From: Chitinispirillaceae bacterium
GTDB lineage: Bacteria; Fibrobacterota; Chitinivibrionia; Chitinivibrionales; Chitinispirillaceae
Assembly (NCBI GenBank): GCA_016929415.1
Contig: JAFGIW010000045.1
Span: forward strand, 1-64,000
DNA: 64,000 bases
Direction of reading: 5' to 3'
The notes beneath the pieces are model-generated. The model was not told where the DNA came from. It was given only the letters and a program-made list of their open reading frames with translations, and searched no databases. Of the stretch, positions 8,901 through 18,334 are shown one piece after another (the first letter of the stretch is position 1; each line of letters opens with the position of its first letter). A program made the translations under genes and the position numbers.

Positions 8901-11900
8901 CCCACCGATGGTGCGATAGTAATAGTTGACAACAGTGGCTTTACCGCGGACATCGACCCGCCACTCACCGTAGGCGCCACCGACGCCGACAGCATGCGAC
9001 TGGGGCTTGCGGCCGATACTGCATTGGCAACGTGGAGGGAGTATGCAACAAGTGACAGCATCAACATCTCGTCGGGCGGCGAGGGCGGTAGACGAATCTT
9101 CGTCCAGTTTAAAGACTTTGCGGGGAACCGCAGCGCTTGGGTCTCGGACAGCACGACGTACGATGCGACCGCTCCGGGCGGCAGCATCACGATCCACGAT
9201 AGTAACGATTTCACCGCCGACCCTGAGCCGGCACTCACCATCACCGCCACCGGTGCCGACAGTATGCGGCTGGGTCTTGCGGACGATACCGCTTCGTCAA
9301 CCTGGAAGGCCGTTGTATCGCCGGACAGCCTTGTAATCTCATCGGGCGGTGATGGAGGAAAACGTATCTTCGTCCAGTTCAAGGATCTCGCGGGGAACCG
9401 TTCCGTGTGGGCCTCGGACAGCACGACCTACGATACGACCGCTCCGGGCGGCAGCATCGTTATTACCGACAATAGCGGCTTCACCGCCGACCCCGACCCG
9501 CGGCTTGCCATCACTGCCGCCGGCGCCGACAGCATGCGGCTGGGGCTTGCGGCCGACACTGCCTCGGCATCATGGAAGGCCTATTCGTCAGTCGACAGCA
9601 TCGTTATTTCTTCGGGCGGCGAGGGCGGAAAACGTATCTTTGTTCAGTTCCGGGATTCCATTGGCAACCGCTCGGCATGGATGTCCGATTCGATAACCTT
9701 TGACAATCAGCTTCCCGTCACGACGATTGCGACCGGCGGGACGTTCAATTACCTGACCTGGCCGGGTTTCGTCAACGGTTCTGCAACCGATAATCTTTCG
9801 GGAATCGATACGGTGGTTGTCACTGTCGTCAGGCAGAGCGACGGTACCTATTGGAACGGGAACGGGGCTTCCTGGCAGAGTTTTGCGTATCAGAATTGCA
9901 TTACCACCACCGGCGCATGGCAGATCAGTCTGCCTCCGGGCGCGCTCAATGACGGCAGCTATACGATTGCGGCAAAGAGTAGTGACCGCGCCGGCAACAG
10001 TGAGTCACCAGGTGCGATTGCTTCGTTTGCCTGGTACTGCAGGCCGGCAGCCCGTTTTTCAGCTGAGCCGACGCAGGGTATGGTGCCATTGACAGTCGAT
10101 TTCATCGACAGCTCGACCGGTGGTGTGGGATCACGACAGTGGGATTTCGGTGACGGAGCGACAGATACCGCACGCCATGTCATTCATATCTACCAGATAG
10201 CGGGAGCGTTCACGGTTTCGTTGAAGGTGCACGGGACGGGGGGAAGCGATACGTTAACAAAAGACAGTCTTTTACGGGTGGGCTATCCGCCGCCGGTGGT
10301 TCGATTTTCATCGGCGCCGAATCAGGGAGCCGCACCGTTGCAGGTACAGATGACCGATTCGTCAACAGGTTCAATCATCGGGCGTTTGTGGACATTCGGT
10401 GACGGCGGGACCGATTCGGCGCAGAACCCGCACCACATCTATACCGAAGCTGGCACGTATCAGGTCACATTGAAGGTATGGGGGCCGGGAGGCGCCGACA
10501 GTGCTTCCGCGACGCCGATTACGGCCTCGGATACCACAAAACCACTGCCGCTTGTCGGCCTGAATGCTGTCGCGTTGAATTGTTCGACGATGGTGCTTAC
10601 CTGGAATCAATCGTCGAGCACTGACGCCGATAGCGTGTCGATCAACGTATCGTATACGGGTTTCGCGGCATCACCGCTTAACGGCGACCGTATTACACGG
10701 TTACCCCACACGAAGACGGCCGATACCCTGCGCGGCCTGCCGCCCGATGGAGTCGTGGCGTTCATACGGACGTTCGTGCGTGATCGGGCGGGCAACTGGT
10801 CCGACACGGGGACCACCTCATTGGTATCTGTCAAACTATCCGACGGCAGGGCGCCCTCATATTCACTTTCCGTCAGCCTGCAATCGGTACGGGATAGCGT
10901 TGTGTTGATCGGGTTGACCGTTGACGGTTCGGCGGAACCCGGCATCATGACGGTGATCGGTTCCGGAAGGACGAAGCTGCAGGCCGCCGATTCGGTGCGC
11001 ACGATACGGTATGCGGATACCGTGATAACGACGGCTCCGCAGTTCGAACCCGGCTGGTTTTTCGCGGCGAGTGCCGTGCAGGATTCGGCAGGCAACCGCT
11101 CGGCATTACGGTACGACAGTGTTGCTGTTGCAAATACCCCGCCGCGTATTTCAATTGTTGCGGATACGCTGCTGCGGGAAGATACAGTCTGGAATGCACA
11201 GGTTACGGTCGGCGATTTCAACGGCGACTCCGTCAGGGTGTCGATCGTCGACGGGCCGAAATCGGTGATCCTCAGCGGCCTGCTGCTGAGCTGGACACCC
11301 GATGATGCGGATATCGGGAAATCGGTCATTGTACTTGTTGCCGAAGATATCCGCGAGGGGAAAAGCTACGATACCGTAACGGTGACGGTTTCCAACCGGG
11401 AGGAGCCGCCGGTGATCTCGGTCGAAGGCGATACGATGGCGTATGAAGATCTGCCGTGGGCGGCGCACTTAGTTGTCGCTGATCCCGACCAGGATGAAAA
11501 GCATTCGATACTTTTCGAAAGGAAACCGACATGGGTGATAATTGACAACGACACGCTTACCGGAACTCCTGCCGAAGAGCACGTTGGCACCGATACCCTG
11601 CGCTGTGTGGTGAGCGACCGGAGCGGTTTACGGGACACGCTGGAACTGGTGCTGAAGGTCAGAAATGTCAATGATACCCCGGCGGTGGTGTCGAATTCGC
11701 TGCCCGGTACGATATTCGAAAAGCAGACTGCCTCCGGCTTCATCATTATTGCCGATCCCGACCGTTTCGATACGCTTGCGGTTTTCTGGGAAGAACCATG
11801 CGCCTGGCTCTCTGCCGGAGCACCGTTGCGTGATACGGTCTCGCGGCAGTGGAGCATCACCCTTCGTGCATCGCCGCAGCAGAAGGATACCGGCATGGCG

Positions 11901-13523
11901 GCGTTTGTTCTACGCTTCACCGATCGGGAGGGCGCTGTGGCGGTTCTGCGCGATACGGTTATGGTGCTTGACGCCGACGATCCTCCCACGCCGCCGAAGA
12001 TCAGACGAGAGGTTGTCGCAGGAGCGGTCAGATATACCGTGACCGCTTCGGACGACCGCGACACGGAATTGATTTACGCGGTAAGGCTGCGGTCGCTTGA
12101 TGATACGTCATGGTCCCGGTCGGACCGGTCGTCACCGGGCGATTTCAGATTCTATCCGCTTGTCGACGGACAATACCGGTTCGAAGCAACGGCGATAGAC
12201 CGTGCCGGGCTCGAGACAATGCCTGTATTCGATACGCTGCTCGTTGCGGGCGCTTCGCGCTGTATAACAAGTGATACTGCATGGGAAATGTTTTCAGTGC
12301 CGGTCCGGTATGAAACCGGCCGGTTGCCGAACACAAAGTACCTGCTTCACTGGGACGAATCGATTTCGGAGCGGCAGATCTACCATTATTACCTGCAGAA
12401 GCATGAAATCGACGTGCTCGAACCGGGAAAAGGTTACTGGCGGAAAGGTACCGGGAAGCGTGATACAATCGAGATTACGCGGGAGCGGATGACGGTGCAG
12501 CCGGTCAAGGTCGCCCTGACGCGGACGGCGTCGGGATGGAACCAGATTGCCTCCCCGTGTCCGTATCCGGTGGTGTGGAGGGGAAAAAGCTCGGTGCTTT
12601 GGAAGTGGAATCCTCTTGTCAATGATTTTGAAGAGATTGACAGCATCCTTGAGCCATGGTTCGGCTACTGGGTGCAAAGCGATCTTACCGACAGCGTCAT
12701 GATCGATACCGTCCCGGTTTTGGAGGGGAAACCGCTTGCAAAGAGAAAAAAGACATGGTTCAGCGGGAACAGGAACTGGGTGCTGCAGGCCGTCCTGACG
12801 ACCGACGGAGGAATGGATGCCGAAAACCGTTTCGGGATACATCCTGATGCAAAAGACGGCTATGATCGGCTCGACAGGCCCGAACCGCCCCGGCCGGCAG
12901 ACCTCCCCGCACTGTTCTTTCCGCATACCGACTGGAAACGGGGACTGACAAAGTATGCCTCCGATTTCCGCAGGGAGTGGGCACCGGTCAATATTTTCGA
13001 AATAGGTATTACCGGTTCGGTGCGGCCGGGTGCGGCGAAAATAAGGTTCAACGGTTTTGAAAAGGGAATGCCGCTCTATCTTTTCATGACTGCGGGGGAT
13101 ACCATCATCAGTATTGATCCGGAAACCGAAGTAACCATACCTGAAGGCACTGCCGACAGCTACCGGACGCTGTTCGTAGTTGACAATCCCGCCGCACTGC
13201 AGCTGCTGCCGCTCCGGTTCAGCATGGGCAACGCCTATCCGAATCCGTTCTGTCCATCGACACGGATCAAATATGTATTGCCGTACCGCTGGCTGAACGA
13301 CGGCAAGATGGTAATGCAGGAGTATGTCGTATCCATAGATATATACGATTTGATGGGCCGTAAAATCCGCAATCTGCTCAACCGTAAAATGCCGCCCGGT
13401 TCCTATGAGGTGTTCTGGGACGGGAAAAACGGAAGCGGCCGGATCGCTGCATCGGGGCATTACTATTGCCGGTTGACGGCGGACAAGTTTGAAAGCGTAA
13501 AAAATCTTACGGTGGTACGGTAA
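5991..13523 (+). CDS. Giant secreted surface protein: autotransporter-type beta-strand repeats, three 90-aa tandem repeats, two PKD domains, Ig/cadherin-like region, FlgD/T9SS-like C-terminal domain
   Basis: Signal peptide 'MKKSHYFFLVWVILLTFIGYPADYS'; PATR-like 'GGLSKYGPGTLIISGTSTFTGPTEINGGTLIVNG'; PKD 'RQWDFGDGATD...HIYQIAGAFTVSLKV' and 'RLWTFGDGGTD...HIYTEAGTYQVTLKV'; tail 'GNAYPNPFCPSTRIKYVLP...DIYDLMGRKIRNLL...GSYEVFWDGKNGSGRIAASGHYYCRL'. Confidence 0.88.
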   Translation: MKKSHYFFLVWVILLTFIGYPADYSWDNSTLSGIQTGNGIWGINNYWTINGITLVSWPGAGASATFAGSDGTYAITVSGTQNVDSITFKSDGYTLATGTLDFGTTSGICVDSNKTAAIGSVINGTGGLSKYGPGTLIISGTSTFTGPTEINGGTLIVNGSIAAGSAVTVNSNAILGGEGTVNGVVTVSAGGSLAPGFSGAGKLTTGNLSLGGSSLMKYELGTLSDTIAVNGNLTLDATVDIEAAAGFGPGTYTLLTYVGTLTLVNDGLTIGSTPGGYDYTITATAGEVRVTVTPLTVKQWIGGAGDNRWNTAANWSGGTVPVSSDSVVFLWSAYPCSLDVDDTVECLMFEPDYAQAFYFDGNKLTISRRLSINISETVIGNGSDTICFDGTGSREFRSKTGILLPTVHQKGTGTTTVVTEGFRASNLYVTAGEFNFGEGLESTVDGLLKVDGGSLNINTSMLLAVGDVDFSGATALLESSGGALVFQGGMQLFIPGNEIPSPHIVKNSSTTLTVAGNRLITGRLQIMSGQVTMDTALFADTVYLSTSLEALQLDTAEGNIDTINSLQGYGTINFGKTDLHISKSVDLNGFNSVGGTGNLTFINADVIDFTPKTGFSFQKIEMSGSGTVRVNNLLKSTEMFIHEGTWDWYNSGIDTVTDTIGISGGTMKLSTSMVYAKKVTGSGGTLRFNTGTLTIFGDTGRVQLSALSTVFPDTGLLIFNGTGVSTFEFQQNPAQVYPVIRIEGNSADTVRMMSNLNAKCLRQISSTLKWGSGLLHTVDTLDGIGGAMDFGSSIVTVTVGKANLSSLSGIISGTGEISFSGTAGTQVLTPPSALSCPIINKAGTGTVQLSSNNLTCKGLSISEGTFDFAGKNATINGDLTVVNGSPATFNGLDGVTVSVSGNASLAGQSGNQLNLDPSTVLNLNVTGTLEADYATIANCNADGATGQATATCVDNGGNTNWYFIPPDVTPPTDGAIVIVDNSGFTADIDPPLTVGATDADSMRLGLAADTALATWREYATSDSINISSGGEGGRRIFVQFKDFAGNRSAWVSDSTTYDATAPGGSITIHDSNDFTADPEPALTITATGADSMRLGLADDTASSTWKAVVSPDSLVISSGGDGGKRIFVQFKDLAGNRSVWASDSTTYDTTAPGGSIVITDNSGFTADPDPRLAITAAGADSMRLGLAADTASASWKAYSSVDSIVISSGGEGGKRIFVQFRDSIGNRSAWMSDSITFDNQLPVTTIATGGTFNYLTWPGFVNGSATDNLSGIDTVVVTVVRQSDGTYWNGNGASWQSFAYQNCITTTGAWQISLPPGALNDGSYTIAAKSSDRAGNSESPGAIASFAWYCRPAARFSAEPTQGMVPLTVDFIDSSTGGVGSRQWDFGDGATDTARHVIHIYQIAGAFTVSLKVHGTGGSDTLTKDSLLRVGYPPPVVRFSSAPNQGAAPLQVQMTDSSTGSIIGRLWTFGDGGTDSAQNPHHIYTEAGTYQVTLKVWGPGGADSASATPITASDTTKPLPLVGLNAVALNCSTMVLTWNQSSSTDADSVSINVSYTGFAASPLNGDRITRLPHTKTADTLRGLPPDGVVAFIRTFVRDRAGNWSDTGTTSLVSVKLSDGRAPSYSLSVSLQSVRDSVVLIGLTVDGSAEPGIMTVIGSGRTKLQAADSVRTIRYADTVITTAPQFEPGWFFAASAVQDSAGNRSALRYDSVAVANTPPRISIVADTLLREDTVWNAQVTVGDFNGDSVRVSIVDGPKSVILSGLLLSWTPDDADIGKSVIVLVAEDIREGKSYDTVTVTVSNREEPPVISVEGDTMAYEDLPWAAHLVVADPDQDEKHSILFERKPTWVIIDNDTLTGTPAEEHVGTDTLRCVVSDRSGLRDTLELVLKVRNVNDTPAVVSNSLPGTIFEKQTASGFIIIADPDRFDTLAVFWEEPCAWLSAGAPLRDTVSRQWSITLRASPQQKDTGMAAFVLRFTDREGAVAVLRDTVMVLDADDPPTPPKIRREVVAGAVRYTVTASDDRDTELIYAVRLRSLDDTSWSRSDRSSPGDFRFYPLVDGQYRFEATAIDRAGLETMPVFDTLLVAGASRCITSDTAWEMFSVPVRYETGRLPNTKYLLHWDESISERQIYHYYLQKHEIDVLEPGKGYWRKGTGKRDTIEITRERMTVQPVKVALTRTASGWNQIASPCPYPVVWRGKSSVLWKWNPLVNDFEEIDSILEPWFGYWVQSDLTDSVMIDTVPVLEGKPLAKRKKTWFSGNRNWVLQAVLTTDGGMDAENRFGIHPDAKDGYDRLDRPEPPRPADLPALFFPHTDWKRGLTKYASDFRREWAPVNIFEIGITGSVRPGAAKIRFNGFEKGMPLYLFMTAGDTIISIDPETEVTIPEGTADSYRTLFVVDNPAALQLLPLRFSMGNAYPNPFCPSTRIKYVLPYRWLNDGKMVMQEYVVSIDIYDLMGRKIRNLLNRKMPPGSYEVFWDGKNGSGRIAASGHYYCRLTADKFESVKNLTVVR
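8911..9720 (+). repeat. Three in-frame tandem repeats, 270 bp (90 aa) each
   Basis: 'GSI.I.DNSGFTADPDP.L.ITA.GADSMRLGLA.DTAS.TWK......DSI.ISSGGEGGKRIFVQFKD.AGNRSAW.SDSTTYDTTAPG' occurs three times; e.g. 'gcagcatc' at 9181 and 9451 is exactly 270 bp apart. Confidence 0.85.
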
Positions 13524-13545
13524 CGTACATCGAAAGGCGTGTGGA

Positions 13546-15432
13546 ATGAAAAAAACGACCGTTGTCTGTATCGGTATTTGTTTACTGAATGGATTTGCCG
13601 TCGCGGCGGAGGCGGCCGCGCGCATCACCAAGTTGGTCGGGAGGATCGATGTGCGGGCCAAAACCTCAGCGGCATGGCGGCCGGCGAGGATCGGTATGAC
13701 GGTCGGGGAGAACTGGGATGTCAGATCGTATATGGAATCCGAGGCCGAGGTGGCCTTTGAAACCGGGACCACACTCAGGATTGTCGAGAACAGCGTCGTC
13801 ACGCTCTCCCGCCTCACAACCGACGCAGGAACGAAATCGTCACAATCAACCGTCAAGGTGATGACGGGCAAGGTCTGGGCAAATGTCAAAAAATTGACTT
13901 CAACCCAGTCGGAATTCGAATTCGAAACGCCGACAGCCGTCGCTTCAATCCGAGGAACGCGCCTCGGGATCGAGGTCGGGAAGCGGCGCACCATAATCGA
14001 TGTCTATGAAGGCATCGTCGCCGTACGCCGGAAGGGTGAAAAGGAATCGGTCAACGCGTTGACGAATATGCGGGTCATCGTCGACCGGGATGAGAAGGAG
14101 TTGACGGTTGTCGATTTCAAGGAGATCCGCCGCGTTGACGGGCAACAGGGCGGCGGTGTGCCGCAGGATCCCTTCGCGGCAGAAGGCGCTCCATTCGACA
14201 GCAGTGCACCTCCTCCCGCCGATTCGGCACGGTTTCCTGCCGGAAGTGATACGGTGATAACGGACACGGCGGGGCAGCAGGGCTCTCACGGCGACCCGGA
14301 AGGAATGCGGCGACGGACCCTGTCGGTTACCGCACCTGCAGAGGGTGCGCGGATCTCCGAGCCGTTGATCCAGATAACGGGAAATACCTTACCCGATGCG
14401 AAAATATTTATCAATGATCTCCAGACGGCGGTCGGCCGTGACGGGGCATTCAGTTTCCGTTTCCCGGTTCCGGACGAGCCGAATACCTATATCATAGAAA
14501 TTCGTGCCGAATACAAGGGCAGGGAGCAGGTACTGCATCGAAGCGTCGTTTATGCCCCCCGGGAGGATAAGTTGCTGCTTGAGTGTTCCGCGCCGGTCGA
14601 CGGACAGTTGATAAAAACCCGTACGATACGGGTAAACGGTAAAACGACGAAACGGGCCGCGGTGACCGCCAACGGCGTTCCCATGAATGTTGCGGCAAAC
14701 GGGATTTTCAATGGAGAGTTGACCGTTTCGGAAAAGGATATCGGTGATTTCCAGCTTGAAATCGTCGCTCGCAGTCAGGGTGAAGAGCGGTCGAAGACCA
14801 TCAATCTTGAAATTGACGGAACATCGCCGCAGGTAAATACAAGCGTTCCACTCTGCCTCTTTTCACTGCAGGGACAACAGGCGACCAATCAACGCGCGGT
14901 ACCGCTCCAGGTGCTTGACCGCACCCCCGGCGAAGAATTGACAATTAAAACTACCAACAACGGCTCCGTCGAGAGGATCGTTTCGGAACCCGGACGTACC
15001 GAACAGCTTCTGCTGAACGAAGGTACGAACGATTATTCAATCCAGGTTATCGACCGTGCGGGAAACAGCTCGCCGGTGATCAGAGGCAGACTCTATTATC
15101 TTCCGGGGCCCATCATTATTCTGCTCCATGAGCCATCGTCGAATCCCATGGTGTATGAAGGACTGCCGCCGGCACTTCACCCTGGAAACCGGGGTGTTGA
15201 AGAATCGATTGACGTCGAAGTGGAGATCGATGACGGAATCGGGAGCGTCCCGCAGTCGATACGCTACTGCCGGGTGACCGGTAATGGAAAGACGGTCCTG
15301 CTGCGGAACAACAATGATTATATTTATGTCGGAAAAGTTAACGTACGACGCGGCACCAACCAGTTCACCATCCAGGTCGAAGACCTGAGCGGAAGGCTGG
15401 AGACGCTGCGGTTCGAGGTGATTTTACGGTGA
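13546..15432 (+). CDS. FecR-domain exported protein
   Basis: Signal peptide, then 'ITKLVGRIDVRAKTSAAWRPARIGMTVGENWDVRSYMESEAEVAFETGTTLRIVENSVVTL...FETPTAVASIRGTRLGIEV' (FecR domain); Ig-like repeats downstream. Confidence 0.8.
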   Translation: MKKTTVVCIGICLLNGFAVAAEAAARITKLVGRIDVRAKTSAAWRPARIGMTVGENWDVRSYMESEAEVAFETGTTLRIVENSVVTLSRLTTDAGTKSSQSTVKVMTGKVWANVKKLTSTQSEFEFETPTAVASIRGTRLGIEVGKRRTIIDVYEGIVAVRRKGEKESVNALTNMRVIVDRDEKELTVVDFKEIRRVDGQQGGGVPQDPFAAEGAPFDSSAPPPADSARFPAGSDTVITDTAGQQGSHGDPEGMRRRTLSVTAPAEGARISEPLIQITGNTLPDAKIFINDLQTAVGRDGAFSFRFPVPDEPNTYIIEIRAEYKGREQVLHRSVVYAPREDKLLLECSAPVDGQLIKTRTIRVNGKTTKRAAVTANGVPMNVAANGIFNGELTVSEKDIGDFQLEIVARSQGEERSKTINLEIDGTSPQVNTSVPLCLFSLQGQQATNQRAVPLQVLDRTPGEELTIKTTNNGSVERIVSEPGRTEQLLLNEGTNDYSIQVIDRAGNSSPVIRGRLYYLPGPIIILLHEPSSNPMVYEGLPPALHPGNRGVEESIDVEVEIDDGIGSVPQSIRYCRVTGNGKTVLLRNNNDYIYVGKVNVRRGTNQFTIQVEDLSGRLETLRFEVILR

Positions 15433-15473
15433 ACCGCCGGGCGTCGATGGACAATTGGTGCCACTTTCTGCCG

Positions 15474-16253
15474 CTACCCGACCACCTTTTTACCGGCCTC
15501 CCAGAAGCGGTCAAGCTCTTCAAGGGAAGCCTTTTTGATATCGATACCGGCTTTGGTGCACGCGTCTTCAATATAGCGGAACCTCCGTGAAAATTTGTTG
15601 TTCGCCGCGCGGAGCGCCTCTTCCGCGCAGATGCCTTTATGGCGCGCAACATTAACCAATGCAAAAAGGATATCCCCCAGTTCCTCCAGGACGTGTGCAT
15701 TGTCGCCCGATGCAAGCGCTTGTCTGAATTCTCCGAACTCCTCCTCGACTTTATCGAGTGCGGGGCCGCTGTCGTGCCAGTCGAACCCGACGCGGGCGAC
15801 GCGGCGCTGGATTTTTTCGGCGCGCAGGAGAGCCGGAAGCGCGACGGGTATGTCGTCGACCAGGGAGCGGCGGTGCTCCTTGCCCTTCTCGGCCTGCTTG
15901 ATTTGCTCCCAGTTGTTGATGACGTCGCGCGATGAAGAGACCTCGACGGTGCCGAAGACATGGGGGTGGCGCCGGATGATTTTTTCGCTGATGCCGCGGG
16001 CGACATCCTCGATCGTGAACGTTCCCGCCTCTTTTCCCATCTGTGAATGAAGCACGACCTGCAGCAGCAGGTCGCCGAGCTCCTCCTCCATTTTATGCGG
16101 GTTGTTCTCGTCGACCGCTTCAAAAAATTCGTAGGCCTCATCGAGAAGGCAGGGGAGAAGCGAGGCATGGGTCTGCTCGCGGTCCCAGGGGCAGCCCCCC
16201 GGGGCGCGCAGCCGGGCGATGAGGTCGATCAAACGATGCAAGTCACTGTTCAT
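15474..16253 (-). CDS. mazG: Nucleoside triphosphate pyrophosphohydrolase MazG
   Basis: 'LRAPGGCPWDREQTHASL...LLDEAYEFFEAVDENNPHKMEEELGDLLLQVVLHSQM...RRHPHVFG' and second MazG repeat 'VEEEFGEFRQAL...EELGDILFALVNVARH'. Confidence 0.95.
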   Translation of the reverse strand: MNSDLHRLIDLIARLRAPGGCPWDREQTHASLLPCLLDEAYEFFEAVDENNPHKMEEELGDLLLQVVLHSQMGKEAGTFTIEDVARGISEKIIRRHPHVFGTVEVSSSRDVINNWEQIKQAEKGKEHRRSLVDDIPVALPALLRAEKIQRRVARVGFDWHDSGPALDKVEEEFGEFRQALASGDNAHVLEELGDILFALVNVARHKGICAEEALRAANNKFSRRFRYIEDACTKAGIDIKKASLEELDRFWEAGKKVVG

Positions 16254-16288
16254 GGAACCTCACGGAAAAGTGTCCGGGTAACTGCCGG

Positions 16289-16897
16289 TTATTCATTCCA
16301 GACCCCCTTGCCTTGACGAATAAGAGCCGGTGCGCCGCCGGTAAGGTCGACGATGGTGGAGCCGAAAGGATCATCGAGAGGCCCGATATCGAGCATGACG
16401 TCGACTTCATTGAGCACTGCGGGGCGTACCTCGTCGGGATTCCCGCGTGAGCCGCCGGGAAGGTTGATCGAGGTGTTGGCCAGCGGTTCGTGAAGCGATA
16501 CGACCAGATCGAGCACCGTCCGGCAGTTCGGTATGCGCACGCCGACGGTCTTCCGCCTGGGGCAGATTTTTTTCGGGACGAGGTTCGTCGCCGGCAGAAT
16601 GAAGGTAAAGGGACCGGGGAGGTACCGCTTCATCAGTTTGAAATGGGCATTTGACAATATAACGTACTGAGACATCTGGGAAAAATCGCTGCAGATAAAT
16701 GAGAAAAGTCGTTTATCGTCCTTATGAAGCAACCGTCCGACTCGTTCGATGCCCTTGGCATTGCCGAGGCACGCACCCATGCCGTACACGGTATCGGTAG
16801 GGTAGACCGCGATGCCGCCTTCATCTTTGCAGATGCGGGCAGTTGATTCGATAAGGCGCCGCTGCGGGTTCACCGGATGGACGTTGTAAATAATCAT
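16289..16897 (-). CDS. Sua5/YciO/YrdC family (threonylcarbamoyl-AMP synthase-like)
   Basis: 'GGIAVYPTDTVYGMGACLGNAKGIERVGRLLHKD', 'LPGPFTFILPAT', 'KTVGVRIPNC', 'ANTSINLPGGSR', 'GSTIVDLTGGAPALIRQGKG'. Start ATG overlaps upstream stop (ATGA). Confidence 0.9.
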   Translation of the reverse strand: MIIYNVHPVNPQRRLIESTARICKDEGGIAVYPTDTVYGMGACLGNAKGIERVGRLLHKDDKRLFSFICSDFSQMSQYVILSNAHFKLMKRYLPGPFTFILPATNLVPKKICPRRKTVGVRIPNCRTVLDLVVSLHEPLANTSINLPGGSRGNPDEVRPAVLNEVDVMLDIGPLDDPFGSTIVDLTGGAPALIRQGKGVWNE

Positions 16898-17883
16898 GGA
16901 GTCGTCGTTCGCGTCGATGGGGCCGATTCGTCGGGAAACCGGGCGAGCGCCTGCAGGTGTGCCTCGACGGCAATCGCGAGTCCGAGGGGATTGTATCCGC
17001 CTTCCAACACCGAAACGATACGGCCGTTGCACATTTGCTGCGCGATTTTCATGAGGAGTTTCGTTATGGGGTGGAAGACCTCTTCACTCAGGTCGAAATT
17101 GCCGAGCGGGTCGCACGCAAGACTGTCGAAACCGGCGGAAATCAGTACCAGATCAGGTGAAAAGGAGATTTTCTCCAGATGGTCGGCGAGCACGTGGAAC
17201 GTGAATAATAAATCGGCATCCTCCACCGGACCGAAAGGGTATTCGGGTTTCGGCAGCGGGTAATTGAACGTGTAGCCTTCGGCAGCCCCACTGCCGGTCC
17301 GTGTCGGCAGGCCGGTTCCCGGATAGGCTCCGAGACGGTGTGTTGAAAAATAAAAAACCGAGGGATCGTCATAAAAGTACGATTCGGTGCCGTTGCCGTG
17401 GTGATAATCCCAGTCGACGATCAGCACTTTTATCGCGTGATATTTTTTCTGCGCGTAGCGGGCTGCAATGGCGACATTGTTCAGAAAGCAGAACCCTTCG
17501 CCCTGATTGATCCCGTCATGGTGCGCGTCGTTGTGGGCATGATGCCCGGGCGGTCTGACCGCACAGAACGCATTGGCGATTCTTTCTGTAAAGACAGCGT
17601 CCACGGCGCCGGTTACCGCAGCCACCGCATCGCCGGCCGCCCTGCCGGTGGCCGGTATCGCGAGCACTTCATCGATGTGGCTGCCGGTATGCACCGCGCT
17701 GATCAGCGGAAGGTGCAGGTTTCTGTCAAAGGATGTGGATATCCATTCAATACGACCGGCGACGGCCGACGACCGGATACGCTCATTGATCGCGATCAAC
17801 CGTTCGGCCGATTCAGGATGTCCCGGTTCAAGTTCATGCTGCAGGAAGGATTCATTGAAAAAATAGCCTGTTTTAAGTTTCAT
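16894..17883 (-). CDS. Histone deacetylase / acetylpolyamine amidohydrolase family protein
   Basis: 'RPPGHHA', 'GFCFLNNVAIAARYA', 'VLIVDWDYHHGNGTESYFYDDPSVFYFSTH', 'LISAGFDSLACDPLG', 'VLEGGYN'. Confidence 0.93.
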   Translation of the reverse strand: MKLKTGYFFNESFLQHELEPGHPESAERLIAINERIRSSAVAGRIEWISTSFDRNLHLPLISAVHTGSHIDEVLAIPATGRAAGDAVAAVTGAVDAVFTERIANAFCAVRPPGHHAHNDAHHDGINQGEGFCFLNNVAIAARYAQKKYHAIKVLIVDWDYHHGNGTESYFYDDPSVFYFSTHRLGAYPGTGLPTRTGSGAAEGYTFNYPLPKPEYPFGPVEDADLLFTFHVLADHLEKISFSPDLVLISAGFDSLACDPLGNFDLSEEVFHPITKLLMKIAQQMCNGRIVSVLEGGYNPLGLAIAVEAHLQALARFPDESAPSTRTTTP

Positions 17884-17992
17884 AACGACCAGAAAATAAT
17901 TTCCGACTGCCCTTCGGTGGTATGCATTGACATCGATTTCCCGCTGAGGTATCATTTAAGAATTCTGCAGGGAAACGATAACAGGAGAAGAT

Positions 17993-18334
17993 GTGATGGA
18001 TACACGCGATTCACTCGAAGTGACGGTGAGGGGGGACCAGGAGGCTCCGCTGATCGAATTGAGCGGAAAAGTGGCCGACGCGGAGGTAAAAAAATTCCAG
18101 CGCAAAATCGACCAGCTTTACAAGAAGAAATACGCCACGATTTTCGTTGATGTGAGCAAGGCAAATTTTATGGACAGTCACGGGCTGGGGACGATCGTCT
18201 ATTACCATACGCTGATGCAGAAAGAGAAACGAAGACTCGTTATCGTCAACACCAATACCGATGAGAGTTCATACCTCAACCGGCTTTTTTCGCTGACGAA
18301 TCTTGACAAAGTGCTCAATTTACAGAAGGCGTAG
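17993..18334 (+). CDS. STAS-domain protein (anti-sigma factor antagonist-like)
   Basis: 'YATIFVDVSKANFMDSHGLGTIVYYHTLMQKEKRRLVIVN' matches the STAS phosphoserine loop (DSxGLG). Confidence 0.85.
   Translation: MMDTRDSLEVTVRGDQEAPLIELSGKVADAEVKKFQRKIDQLYKKKYATIFVDVSKANFMDSHGLGTIVYYHTLMQKEKRRLVIVNTNTDESSYLNRLFSLTNLDKVLNLQKA

Noticed and set aside
8786-9424. Repetitive antisense ORF (212 aa) over the 270-bp repeats
   Set aside because: Mirror of the tandem protein repeats; sense frame has clear domains and continuity.
8911-9720. Considered CRISPR or satellite array
   Set aside because: Period is 270 bp, in-frame and coding, with no spacers; protein-domain repeats.
12294-13994. 566-aa minus-strand ORF opposite the giant surface gene
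   Set aside because: Antisense to a well-supported CDS and crosses into the FecR gene; low-complexity R/P/H composition with no domain; typical GC-rich shadow ORF.
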